Source: Rhynchosporium graminicola (Eukaryota; Ascomycota; Leotiomycetes; Helotiales; Ploettnerulaceae). Taken from it: DNA of 64,000 nucleotides. The stretch spans positions 62,001-126,000 of the forward strand of contig FJUW01000025.1 of NCBI GenBank assembly GCA_900074885.1. The letters are read 5' to 3'. The notes under the pieces were generated by a model. That model was given only the letters and a program-made list of their open reading frames with translations, was not told where the DNA came from and searched no databases. The position numbers and the translations under genes were made by a program. This document shows positions 22,176 to 32,368 of the stretch, piece by piece; position 1 is the stretch's first letter; the number at the start of each line of letters is the position of its first letter.

Positions 22176-24998
22176 TCAATCACCAGTTAAATCCAAAACC
22201 TCAACCTCACTCATCCTCCACGCACCCTTTCCTTGCCTCCCACCCCCAGGCCTCGTCATCCGCTTCTCTTTCTCTTCCTTTTCCTTCTCCTTCCCCAACA
22301 TCTCTTCCTCACTAATCTCCTTCCACGAGCCCTCTAGACTTTCCCTCAGAGTAATGAATCGCTTCCCCTTCTTTACCGCTGTAACCATCTCTTCTGTACG
22401 TACTACATCTGGAGCTGATTTCTCATCTACAGAAGAGGAAGTACAGGATGGGAAGTACAATCCGAATTTGGGATGAGAAGTCTGTGCTCGTATGGGCGCG
22501 GGAGGGGAGGAGTCGAGATCTATGATTATGTTATTCTTGGGAGATATGGATTTGGACGTGGAAATTGGTGTTGAGGGCGCGCTGAAGGAGGATGTGCTAG
22601 CTATGGCTGGCATTGGAGATGGAGATAACATTTCGTTTATGCTGGGGAAGTCTCCATAGTCTTCGGTTTCGTCCTCGTTTTCGATTTCTGCATTATCGAT
22701 AGTATGGATGTTGCCTGAGCTCGAAGTTGCATTGTCACTAGGCTTTTCCTGATAACTTTGAGGCTTAATTTGGCGAGACGGAGACCCAGCAGGTGCAGAG
22801 AAGGATAATTTTCTTGCTACGGGCTCGAAATTCGAAGGCACAGTGACATTGCCTTCAAAGCTGCTCGATAGATGTGATGCAGCTATACGACCAGGCGATA
22901 TCTTCTTCCTAGGCGAAGGCTGAGAGGATGATTTCGAAGGCGTACCGGTGGGATCAGGACGTACTTTCCGTGTCCCGCGAGATATAGTTACGGTACTAGG
23001 TAACTCGATCTCGTGCTCGGAAAGTTCTGGTGGTGTAGATGGAGATTGCGAACGGATGTGCTTCCTCGAGTTAGTGCGTGATAGAGAAGATGGTGAAGAG
23101 AGAGGACTGGACGTTATATAGTACGGCTCTTGGAGGGAAGATGTAGGTGGACTGCTCGATTTCGAGGTTTGTGTATTTAGTGCTTTCGTAATCGAAGGGT
23201 TGGGTTGGGAGGATGTTGTGGGTTTAGCGAGGGACCAGGGGTTTCCGTTCGGTCTCGATTTGATGGGGGCTGTCTTAGCCCTAGACTTCGTCGTCGGTCT
23301 TGAGAGTGCTTCAGTGCTGGATCGTGCTGAGCGGGATGTTCTATGGCTTTTGGATACTGGCGCTGGTTGAGAAGAGGAAAGCCTATTCGGAGCGGGAGCA
23401 AGAAACGCTTGAGGAAGAGTTGGCTGCGAGGATGCTACTGCCCTTGCTGGTACCTTTGGGACTATATTTTCATCAACAGACTTGGTGACTTTGACGAATT
23501 TGTCCAAGGCACCTCTGGGCATCCCACCTTTTGCGGGTGCTGTTCTTGTCTTTCTCACAGCTTTTATCTTTGGTAGCCTTTTCTTTCTCTCCGCCTCTTC
23601 GTAGTCTTCCACTTTGAGAGGTATACCAAGCTTAGCTATCGTCTCAGGAATCCAGATCTTGTCTAGCTTTGTTGGGTCGTAAGATGCTATGGCCCGTTTG
23701 CGTACTGGGGCATCATCCTCGGAGACATATGCCTCTACCTGGTCATCACCGTTGACCGGTGCAAGACCATCTCGACCGTAATCTTCTGAGTCATCATACT
23801 CATCCTCCAGATTCATACCAACGATATCTAGCGGGGCAAAGACAATCCGTAACTCTGGACAGCCGTCCATGCTGAAATGTTCTCTCCGCCCACAGATTTC
23901 TCTGACGTATTCCATTTCGTTCAATTGCGTCAGAATCTCATCTCCGTACCCAGAATCTCGTCGATTTGCCCGGAGTCTCAACTGATGGACTAAGAGAGCT
24001 GGTGCAAGGTTTCGAATGAATCTACTCGCTCCTCCCTTATTTGTCCAGTCGAAGGCCTCCTTGACATATTCTCGAAGGCCCAGGACATCTACTCCGCCAT
24101 CCCAGGTGATGTCTTCTTTCAGTCTGTCGATTTTCGTTGCAGATGAGACCACGGGATGCGTGTAATATCCCAGGATTTCCTTGCTTGGAAAGTCATCCGG
24201 AATGATTAGGCTCTTGTGTTTGGTCTTGAAGAACTTATTTTCGTTCGTTTGAATCTCCTGAGTCAAACTTTCCCTCCAAATGGATAGGCCCTCTTCGTCA
24301 GATTTCGAGATGCTGCACAAAGACTTCCCGAACCCAGCCCGGGCAGCTTCGCAAGCTATTTTCGCTCCGAATCCCTTGAGACCATCAGGAGCATAATCGC
24401 CACCACTCAAGAGAGCAACAAGAATCATCCCCTCTCGACCCAAACCGGATCTGCCCTCTTTCGTCTTTTTTGCGTCGAAGAGTGAAACGTGAGTAGGAGC
24501 TTTGTTTCCCCTGGACCCTTCTGGAGACCAGTCACGTAAAGTGGTACCAGATCCAAACATGAGGGTGTCAACATCCTCGCTCAATACAGCGTCAACAATA
24601 CCATGTCTTTGCAAGAGAGCACACTCTGCTTCTGCTTCTCCGGGGGCATTGTGGTACGGAAAGCCGAATAGTTTCAATAGTTGTTTGGTGGTGACATCTG
24701 AAGCTGAAGCTCCACCCCTCCCTACTCTTTTGTTGCGTTTGAGCTGAGGCCTCTTTGCTCCATCAAAAACAAAGAGAGGCTGTATTGATGTTCCGAGTAG
24801 ACGTACAAGACGGTAGTACAAGGTGCGAATAGCTGGGTTCGCACCTCCTTGCCCTGCTTGAATTTGAAACTGCCAAATGGATATATCGATGGCCAGCCTG
24901 AACGGCCGTCCAGTCTCCTCAAGTTTCTCAATAGCTAGCTTAGACAAGGAGACTCTTTCTCCTCGTCCAATTTCTTCATAAATTCCAGGAATACCCAT
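22176..24998 (-). CDS. YEN1: Holliday junction resolvase, XPG/FEN1 family (Yen1/GEN1)
   Basis: A structure-specific endonuclease that cuts four-way DNA junctions symmetrically during recombination and acts in the nucleus. About 940 aa in one exon, starting at the ATG at 24998 (MGIPGIYEEIGRGERVSL), which matches the family N-terminus; nine residues upstream in frame are not needed. The XPG-N region has RLAIDISIWQFQIQ and LFVFDGAKRPQLKR (catalytic aspartates). XPG-I is unmistakable: NAPGEAEAECALLQRHGIVD followed by LSEDVDTLMFG. The helix-hairpin-helix entry reads LLSGGDYAPDGLKGFGAKIA. A chromodomain-like region with EILGYYTHPVVSS follows. The C-terminal half is serine/proline-rich and disordered, as in Yen1, where phosphorylation controls activity. 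The extreme C-terminus is a lysine/glutamate block followed by LDLTGD. The gene is divergent from ARP10 with 302 bp between starts. Confidence 0.92.
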   Translation of the reverse strand: MGIPGIYEEIGRGERVSLSKLAIEKLEETGRPFRLAIDISIWQFQIQAGQGGANPAIRTLYYRLVRLLGTSIQPLFVFDGAKRPQLKRNKRVGRGGASASDVTTKQLLKLFGFPYHNAPGEAEAECALLQRHGIVDAVLSEDVDTLMFGSGTTLRDWSPEGSRGNKAPTHVSLFDAKKTKEGRSGLGREGMILVALLSGGDYAPDGLKGFGAKIACEAARAGFGKSLCSISKSDEEGLSIWRESLTQEIQTNENKFFKTKHKSLIIPDDFPSKEILGYYTHPVVSSATKIDRLKEDITWDGGVDVLGLREYVKEAFDWTNKGGASRFIRNLAPALLVHQLRLRANRRDSGYGDEILTQLNEMEYVREICGRREHFSMDGCPELRIVFAPLDIVGMNLEDEYDDSEDYGRDGLAPVNGDDQVEAYVSEDDAPVRKRAIASYDPTKLDKIWIPETIAKLGIPLKVEDYEEAERKKRLPKIKAVRKTRTAPAKGGMPRGALDKFVKVTKSVDENIVPKVPARAVASSQPTLPQAFLAPAPNRLSSSQPAPVSKSHRTSRSARSSTEALSRPTTKSRAKTAPIKSRPNGNPWSLAKPTTSSQPNPSITKALNTQTSKSSSPPTSSLQEPYYITSSPLSSPSSLSRTNSRKHIRSQSPSTPPELSEHEIELPSTVTISRGTRKVRPDPTGTPSKSSSQPSPRKKISPGRIAASHLSSSFEGNVTVPSNFEPVARKLSFSAPAGSPSRQIKPQSYQEKPSDNATSSSGNIHTIDNAEIENEDETEDYGDFPSINEMLSPSPMPAIASTSSFSAPSTPISTSKSISPKNNIIIDLDSSPPAPIRAQTSHPKFGLYFPSCTSSSVDEKSAPDVVRTEEMVTAVKKGKRFITLRESLEGSWKEISEEEMLGKEKEKEEKEKRMTRPGGGRQGKGAWRMSEVEVLDLTGD

Positions 24999-25300
24999 TG
25001 TGTCGTCAGACAGAAGGAGAACCACTCATTACTGGCTAAATATAATTCATGCCTGGGCACAAGATACAGTTACGAATACTATGGACGGAACCTTGACGAG
25101 AAGCGAAGTTATGCAAATGAAGCTCTGGACGTGCGTGATTCAATCAATAGGTAGTTACCTAGTCGGCGATAGGACGTTGGATGGTCGGCACGGTAACCAT
25201 AAATTTCCCGAGCTCAACACGACGCGATTCCAGTGGTTTATGAGATCATTCCTCGCGCCGCATTGAAGTATCGATATAATACCCGGACCGATGTTATGAA
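24999..25300. promoter_or_regulatory. Bidirectional promoter region of YEN1 and ARP10
   Basis: This 302 bp stretch separates the start codons of two divergent genes, so it must hold both promoters and 5' leaders. No clear TATA box or known operator was identified. Confidence 0.5.
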
Positions 25301-27043
25301 ATGTCGAACTCAAGTGGCCCATCCCATCGTAATGTCGCCAATATACGCTCACCGGCATCAGCACAGCCAGGCGCACCCGCGGCTCCCCATACCCCTCTGC
25401 GAACCATCTCCTCTACCTTTGGGTCCCCATCCGCTCTACGTGCTGAAGAAGATTGCATTATACTAGAGCTGGGAAGTCGATATCTGCGAACTGGATTTGC
25501 GGGAGATGCGTTGCCAAAAGCAATAATTGACTTCGGGCCTGAGGAACAACGAAGGCCAGGAGACTTGAGGAGATGGAAAGTCGATTACACGCCATCCACT
25601 GAGAGTCATGTACAGACCAAGGGCTGGGGGGAGGGACATGAACTATGGAGACCTGACCTGAGAGGTCTAGATATGGGTTTGGTAGGGGACAAACTTGACA
25701 GGGCTGTTAGAGATGCATTTACGAAGTCAGTAGGTGGATGAAGTTCTGCAAGAGACACATCTAATGCCCACAGATTTCTGTTGATAGATTCTCGTCCGAG
25801 AAGAATGCTTCTAGCTATCCCCTCTGCATTACCACTTCCTTTACTATCTACGATACTTGATACTCTGTTCACGAGCTTTCAACCTCCAACTATATCTTTG
25901 ATGTCTGCGCCAGTCCTGGCAACTGTTGCGGCTGGACTGCGATCGGCATTAGTGGTGGATATTGGTTGGGCAGAGACAGTAGTCACTGGGGTATACGAGT
26001 ATCGAGAAGTTCAGTGTACGAGATCCGTTAGGGGAATGAAGATGCTAGGAGAAGCAATGTTTAAGACACTCTCGGAAGCTATCGATCTTGTAGGAACTGG
26101 CGACAAACCAAAAGAGGAAGAGCTGCCTAGTTTTGACGAATGCGAGGAGGTGCTCAAGCGAATGGGCTGGTGCAAGCCAGTCAAAAAGCAAGAACAGAGA
26201 TCTTTTGATCGTGGACTTACCCCGGTTGTTGAAGAAGATGAAATCAGGTCCAGTATGAAGGGTATGCAGATCAGCGAGGAGGATGGGGAAGATGCTACGA
26301 TTTCAATACCACTCAGCTCAACAAAGCCGCGAAGGATATTAGAACTCTCTGCTTCGGATTTGGCAGAGCCGTGCGAAAATGCTCTCCTCGCAACTAGCAC
26401 ACCGGAGAAGGCACTGGATGATGAAGAGTTGCCTCTGCATTTATTGATCTACAGGAGTTTGCTTCGGCTACCAGTTGATCTACGATCCGTCTGCATGTCA
26501 AGGATCATATTTGTTGGAGGAGGTTCGAACATCCTTGGGCTCAAAAGCAGGGTCGTGGACGAAGTTGCATCTCTGATTGCGCAGCGCGGTTGGGATCCTG
26601 TGGTAGGCAGGGCTGTGGAGCTTACACACTTCAAAGAATTGCAGCGAACACGGTCTCGAAAAAATGGACCCACTGAAGTCTTACAAGTTGACGAGAAATC
26701 GGGAACGATTCTCATTCCTGCGGCGCTGCAGGAACAGGAATTGGACCCAATTGAAGAACAGCTGAAGCGAGAAGCCAGGAAAGGCATTCCACATTCCGAA
26801 GCGGGCTATTTGAGGGCAGTAGTTTCATTGGGGGCGTGGTCTGGAGGAAGTCTACTTTCACAATTAAAGATTCCTGCTATTTCGGTCGTTGATCGAGAGC
26901 AGTGGCTCCAACAAGGTGTATCTGGGGCTTCTAGGTCTGGCGAAATAGCCAGCTCTTCTCATAGACAGAGCATGGGTCCTGGGGTTTTCAACAAAACAGG
27001 CGCCGGAGATAGGTCAAGCTGGACCTTAGGGTTATGGGGTTGA
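25301..27043 (+). CDS. ARP10: Actin-related protein 10 (dynactin pointed-end complex)
   Basis: Exons 25301-25725 and 25774-27043 join in frame (564 aa). Arp10 caps the pointed end of the Arp1 filament in dynactin, the dynein cofactor. The actin fold starts at about residue 50: CIILELGSRYLRTGFAGDAL, the phosphate-1 loop region in divergent form. Exon 2 opens with LLIDSRPRRMLLAIPSALPL and has LRSALVVDIGWAETVVTGVY, the actin phosphate-2 loop with DIG in place of DSG. A further actin-like piece reads MSRIIFVGGGSNILGLKSRV, the adenosine-site motif. A long acidic insert (about residues 250-345) interrupts the fold. Near the C-terminus AVVSLGAWSGGSLLSQL matches the actin W-x-G-G strand. Divergence of the ATP motifs separates it from actin and Arp1 and fits Arp10/Arp11. 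Confidence 0.87.
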
Positions 27044-27389
27044 TATATAGGAAGAGTCTTGTGTAGTTTTGTTGCTTTCTGGAAGGCTGTATATGGCGGA
27101 GGCAAGCCATGTTTTGATAACCAAAATACTCGATAGCGTAAGGTTTCTCCCAGCACCAAATATTGAAGTCAAATTCTATATTTTCATGTGAAACATGATA
27201 TGCTACAATCGATGAGGACTTTCTGAAGGGTTCATTTCTACAAATAGGGCACATTTTTGTTGTCTACAGTTACTTATTACTACGTTGCTTGCGTGAGCTA
27301 AATTGTTCCAGCCATGTCCAAATCGGGGTTGAAGCTTGGATGAGTTCTAAATTTGCAGATCCCAAGCTACCCCAGCCTCGACAAACACA
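27044..27389. other. Short intergenic region
   Basis: It separates two plus-strand genes and should contain the ARP10 3' UTR and the promoter of the seryl-tRNA synthetase gene. Nothing else is seen. Confidence 0.5.
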
Positions 27390-28910
27390 ATGTCAATACC
27401 ACGGCGCAGCTTCACCTGTCTAGAATGCCGTCTGCGAACGATTCCTCGGTCTCTGAGACAATTCCACTCATCTTCACATCTTCAAGCTGAAGCTCCCCGC
27501 CCCTCAGTAGCCCCGAAAGTTTCGATCGATGTCAAACACATCCGCCAAAATGCAGCTCTGCATGAACAAAATTGCCTTGAGCGCAACTACAAATCCCAAT
27601 CTCAGTATCCCGCACGCATAAATACCCTTTTCGAACAATGGCACATTTATCAACACGAAGCACGTAGTTTGCGCGAGCGGAACAATCGATTGAAGCTTCA
27701 GCTCAGCAAACCCACTACTCCCCGCGATGACGACTCCGAAGAGGTGCAAGGCATCAGGCAGATGTCCAAGATAGAGATCATCGATGAAGCAAAGATACTG
27801 AAGGATCAAATTTCTGGGATAGAGGCGAAGGAGTCGGATCTCACCACAGAGATTGATGCATTGGCTGCAGCGATACCGAATCTCACAAGCGACGAGACAC
27901 CCAGAGGAAACGATCCTACTGTGGTGGGATATATCAATGATCACCCAGAACCAGAACCTGCGGCTTCTCATCGAGTCTGGCGTTCGCATGTTCATATAGG
28001 GACTGAGCTCAATCTTCTTGATTTTGCTGGAGCGGCAACTACAAGCGGATGGGGGTGGTATTATCTTCTCAACGAAGCCGCACAGCTCGAGCAGGCTCTC
28101 GTACAATATGCACTCGGCGTAGCCAGGAAACGAGGATGGGGTATGGTCAGTCCACCAAGTATGGTGTATAGTCATATAGCAGACGCCTGTGGATTTCAAC
28201 CAAGGGACCAGAATGGAGAACAGCAGATTTACAACATCCAGCAAAATGCAAGCGATGTGGGAAGGAAACCAGAACTCAGTCTTGCAGGGACAGCTGAGAT
28301 ACCTTTGGCTGGTATGAAGGCAAATGCAATTCTTGAGGAGGCTGATCTCCCAATGAAGCGGGTTGGTGTTTCGAGGGCCTACAGAGCAGAGGCCGGGGCA
28401 AGAGGTGTGGATACGAAGGGGCTATACCGGGTACACGAATTCACAAAAGTAGAGATGTTTGCTTGGACAGCACCTTCGACCCAATCTTCTACTCAAGTTT
28501 TCGACGAAATGGTGACAATCCAAACCGAGATTTTTACCAATCTCAACCTACACTGCCGGATTATCGAGATGCCCAGTACGGATCTAGGCGCATCGGCGAC
28601 GCGGAAAAGAGATATTGAAGCTTTCTTTCCATCTCGGAGACCGAAAGATGATGGATGGGGTGAAGTCTCATCTGTGAGTACGTGTACGGATTACCAAACC
28701 AGGAGACTTGCGACAAGAGTCGATATCAGGACGCTGGGAGGTAAGATTGCATTTCCGTACACAGTGAACGGAACTGCCTTGGCGGTGCCCAGAGTCATTG
28801 CAGCGATTCTCGAAAATGGTTGGGATGAGGCTAGGGGAGAGGTTGATATACCCGAGGTTTTGTGGCCTTACATGGATGGACAGCAGGTCATCAAAAAGAG
28901 TATATGTTGA
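27390..28910 (+). CDS. Mitochondrial seryl-tRNA synthetase
   Basis: 506 aa, single exon. It charges mitochondrial tRNA-Ser with serine. The first 35 residues are basic and free of acidic side chains (MSIPRRSFTCLECRLRTI), as expected for a mitochondrial presequence. The family's tRNA-binding coiled coil spans about residues 50-160 (KVSIDVKHIRQNAALHEQN, later KILKDQISGIEAKESDL). The class II core has motif 2 in RVGVSRAYRAEAGARGVDTK, continuing into GLYRVHEFTKVEMF, the serine and ATP site. TAEIPL precedes it as in all SerRS enzymes. Motif 3 reads TVNGTALAVPRVIAAILENG. The C-terminal PYMDGQQVI is typical. The cytosolic enzyme is not in the window. The orthologous yeast gene is DIA4. Confidence 0.93.
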   Translation: MSIPRRSFTCLECRLRTIPRSLRQFHSSSHLQAEAPRPSVAPKVSIDVKHIRQNAALHEQNCLERNYKSQSQYPARINTLFEQWHIYQHEARSLRERNNRLKLQLSKPTTPRDDDSEEVQGIRQMSKIEIIDEAKILKDQISGIEAKESDLTTEIDALAAAIPNLTSDETPRGNDPTVVGYINDHPEPEPAASHRVWRSHVHIGTELNLLDFAGAATTSGWGWYYLLNEAAQLEQALVQYALGVARKRGWGMVSPPSMVYSHIADACGFQPRDQNGEQQIYNIQQNASDVGRKPELSLAGTAEIPLAGMKANAILEEADLPMKRVGVSRAYRAEAGARGVDTKGLYRVHEFTKVEMFAWTAPSTQSSTQVFDEMVTIQTEIFTNLNLHCRIIEMPSTDLGASATRKRDIEAFFPSRRPKDDGWGEVSSVSTCTDYQTRRLATRVDIRTLGGKIAFPYTVNGTALAVPRVIAAILENGWDEARGEVDIPEVLWPYMDGQQVIKKSIC

Positions 28911-30815
28911 TGCAGCACATACACTTCTTGCAATAAAAAATTTAAGCCATCTTCGCTCCAGGACAAGCCAGACCATGACTGGGTCATTGTCTCATCTACT
29001 TGACGCTCCCGCCACGTGCTGGCCTTGAAGCTCCGGATGGACGGTTGTCCAGATAAAGGCGGATCCTTGAAATCTGGTCGAATTCTACTGACCTGCAAGT
29101 CCTGTAACAAATAGCTTGCCTTCAGACAATTTACACTCCACCTCGTTTCTGCTCCAGCTTATCTTGTTCGTCGTCATCAGGATATAAGATCGTTACCTTT
29201 TATTTCTGAACTCTTGCACAATTCTGATTACCAAACTTGCACTGCTCGAAGTTGAGCATCATTTGTCACGATGATATGTGCTATGTGCTTCGACTCATTT
29301 GCTATTTTCTGTGCCTCGGCTTCAATGTGATCAACCAGTGTTGGAAGTCTCGGTATGCTCTCTACTTTTGGGTAAACGCTCTTGCAGCGTGTCAGTCAAC
29401 CTAGAATATTGACTGACCGGAATGGCTTTCGTCTTCCATTGCTGGATTGCTTGTTATTGCGATATTGCGCATCTTGAGGATGTTTGAAATTTTGGGACCA
29501 GAGCAAGGCTGCCTCCAATTCCGAATATCATCCTAGGTCAACACGTCGACCACAGACGAGCTGGTAACGTGGCAAGCCGACCTCGAGTATTCATGGCAAC
29601 AGCGGACTCGTTCATTGTGACTAACTTTGGCCGTGGTGGACACGAAGCATGCCTCAACTGTGCGACGATCCGAATTTGTTGTCGAAATACATCACTGTTT
29701 GAGTTCAAAGCATTGTAAGTCGAAAGGTAGCACCTCTCGATAAAGCTATTGTCACTTGCGGAGCTATCAATGCAGGAAACCATCATCACTGACCAGGCTG
29801 CTTGAAAATCCACGCCCGCACCTATGTCCCGAAGACACGAGAAGTCTTTCTAGCCGCACTCAAGGAAATCATCCGCTCTGGGTGTACATCATCTGGACTA
29901 TCTCGACGGTCAGATATCAAGCTGATCACTCAGTCCCCTCCTTAGCTGGCTCATCTGCCCTCTACATCCTAAACCAAAACGTCAATGTAAGCAGATAGTC
30001 CGACATGCAAATTTAGAGCTTCCAAACCAGCCTGCGATTCAAAGTCAACCATTCCCTGCCGCTTTTAGGACGGCTGATTCAAAGGATGCTTCTTGACAGA
30101 CTGGGTTACCTAAGGCGTTTGGATGCAAGCCATCGCTACAAAATCGACGTCCTTACAGGAGGGATGATGAATATCACTTTACGTGTAACAAAGCTTATTA
30201 AAGCTTTGACAGATCTATTTCTAGAATACCAGAGTTTGATTCTCAAATTTCTCCTTCATTCGTGGCCAGTATCGGAGAAAGCTCGCCTATTACCGCGTCT
30301 CGCCACTAAGTTCCCATCTCTCCCAAAATCGCGTTGAAAGTCTCAGGTTTTCGCAGATCCCATAAAAGGACTTATACTATCTCATATGCTTTTTACGTCC
30401 GAAGTCTTTGGGTAGTCTCCAAAAATAGACTGGGTTTGGATAAGGCTTAATGCAGCAGGTAAAGAACAGTGGCTACGTTATTGAACCCCCAAGTCAGAGT
30501 TACCAAACATACAATCGTAATTCATTGTTGATTCTCCACGGCACTAAAAGTAAGCGAAACCGGTAAAAAAAAAAAACCCACCACAGCTAAGTTCATCACG
30601 TATGTTTGACGTTCCCGACAAGAAGTGAATACTCTGCATACTTAGATCAGGAATTATCCAAGTCATATCAAGCGTAACACGGAGCACTAGCTGCCACTCC
30701 AAATAAGGTCTAAACAAGACTGCAGGCTGATATACAAAATACATCTAAGCCCGCGCACCGTCACCATATCCTTACACCTTAAGACCTCATTCAGTTCTCT
30801 GAGACAAAAACTTTA
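28911..30815. other. Gene-poor stretch with possible gene debris
   Basis: No intact gene. Besides the phosphotransferase-like fragment annotated separately (30135-30320), a plus-strand peptide frame at about 29800-29880 (KIHARTYVPKTREVFLAALK) and a minus-strand frame at 29538-29813 look protein-like but match no family I recognise. Both are short and bounded by stops. A run of 11 A occurs at about 30566-30576. Confidence 0.4.
30135..30320 (+). pseudogene. Possible relic of an APH-type phosphotransferase
   Basis: The plus strand encodes YKIDVLTGGMMNITLRV, a plausible glycine-rich nucleotide loop of the aminoglycoside phosphotransferase/kinase-like superfamily. After a possible short intron (30184-30231) come SLILKF and then, one frame away, SFVASIGESSPITASR, in the spacing expected for the V-K strand and following helix of such kinases. 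The frame is broken between the two pieces, nothing resembling the catalytic loop follows, and no N-terminus is visible. I regard it as a decayed fragment with low confidence. Confidence 0.3.
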
Positions 30816-31338
30816 TCATCTGCCTGCGTGTTTGAATACCTGCTCGAATTCACGTTCGTTCCATCTCACTGTTGGCTTTAATCGATATTCGCCATCTCAT
30901 TTCGTGTAGTAGTGAAGATTCGTGGCATGGCTAGCCTTTCAGCTTAGCATCTTTCAGACCTGGTCCTTTGTAGACTTGATTTGCAGCACTGGTTTAGTAA
31001 TGTCCAATGACACGGATCTCAGAGACACGGTTCCAGTAATGTGCACCCAGGAGATGCTGTCTTTTGATCCGTGGGTCAGCGAGAAAGTCGTAATTTGAGA
31101 TCATGGCAAGGAGACCGGCGGCAGGCATGGCAAGGCAGGCCAGCTTCACTTCCCAATATCTGTGTATTCGATGAAAAGAGATAAGGCTGAGATGCTCTTG
31201 AGACAACTCAGACTCTAGTCCTATAGAAGATGTTAGCTGTCGCTGAGACACGAGAATATGAAGAGACATATTGACCTTTACATCATAGCTACCTGCTCAA
31301 TTGAACACAAGAGCTTCGAGGCCAAGAAAATCTAGGAC
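30816..31338 (-). pseudogene. Scytalone dehydratase-family pseudogene
   Basis: The minus strand carries almost the whole conserved core of scytalone dehydratase, the enzyme that dehydrates scytalone and vermelone in DHN-melanin synthesis, but it is broken. In order it reads LDFLGLEALVFN, a stop, AGSYDVK, a possible 55 bp intron (31275-31221), D, a stop, then SLSCLKSISALSLFIEYTDIGK, followed by a stop and frame change into MPAAGLLAMISNYDFLADP. Next come RIKRQHLLGAHYWNRVSEIR, VIGHY, a stop, and TSAANQVYKGPGLKDAKLKG. After another frame change it reads SHATNLHYYTK, a stop, and DGEYRLKPTVRWNEREFEQV to the end. The first catalytic histidine region (QHLLG) is kept; the position of the second (in the xxHQVY pattern) reads Asn. 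Stops at 31297-31299 (TGA) and 31215-31217 (TAG) fall where the family has Trp, and at 30994-30996 (TAA) where it has Gln. Confidence 0.82.
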
Positions 31339-32368
31339 AAATTAAGCATTTCTTAGAGGCACGAGCATGATGAAATATGACATCAAGAGTAATCCACTTC
31401 TTGCTCTGCCGTAAGTTCATAATCATGATTGGGCTCATCGAATGCGAATGAGAAAGTGGGCATACTGGATGATGTCGAGTTGCAAATCCTGATTGAATAC
31501 TAGATACAGGCTTACATTTACGACCAAGGAGGTCATGTGATTCACGAAAGCTGGCAAAATGAGTCTTGACTTACAAGCTTTGTCCGCCATACACAATACT
31601 GATTTTGTGACATTTTCCGTTGCGTCAGTATCTAGTAGGATCCAGATCGCATCAAGATGTTTTGCGAGCTCATTCGGACTTCAATCAGAAACTTTACGTG
31701 CTCTGATTTCAGTCCGAGCACAAGAGGCCGGTAGAGTTGCTTCTGCTGTGAAAATCAAATCCAACCTTCTATTTGAACCGACTCCGCGCAAATCCGGCCT
31801 TGTGAGGAAGGAGTTACTGAATCACTCATCCTATAGTCCGAAAACCGACGGACTAATGAGACTCCGTTAAGCACATAAGTTAATCCGGAAGCACTGATGC
31901 AAGATGCAAGCTACGCAGTGCTCTGATCCGTGAAACAACGCAGGCTGGTTCGAGCGATTGCTATGAATAGTTAGCCGCAATCGGAAACAAAACAAGTCCA
32001 CAGCCGTCCATCGGCAATCCGGTTTAGTACCCGATATTTCTAGCAACGTTCAGACCAAGTACTTGTCCGGACTTCCCAAACGGACATCCGATCGTTTGGA
32101 CCACATTGTTGAGCACGTGAAAGCTCAGATCATGGAATGTGTAGACAGAGTGTACCGTTACTATACTCACCGGACAGCAAAAGGGAATATGGAATGATTC
32201 TGTGATTTACAAAGGATCCACGCCATATCTCAAATTTGTATCGGTTGAAGTCCGAAGACCATATAACACCTTTGAAAGCCCTTCTCAAACATGAATTAAC
32301 TCTGCTCAAAATCAAACTGCCGCCTTTAAAGTCACCTCCATCAATCTAGAATATTGAAGTAAATCATT
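31339..32368. other. Intergenic, upstream of the SDR gene
   Basis: It contains the promoter of the reductase gene. The stretch 31790-32090 has several CGG and CCG triplets, including tccg...cgga pairs that could be Zn2Cys6-type sites, but spacing is irregular. The frames at 31559-31870 (+) and 32130-32315 (-) have no domain. Confidence 0.45.

Noticed and set aside
22030..22476. Plus-strand open frame at the end of the resolvase gene
   Set aside because: Antisense to the low-complexity C-terminus of the resolvase; serine/proline-rich shadow.
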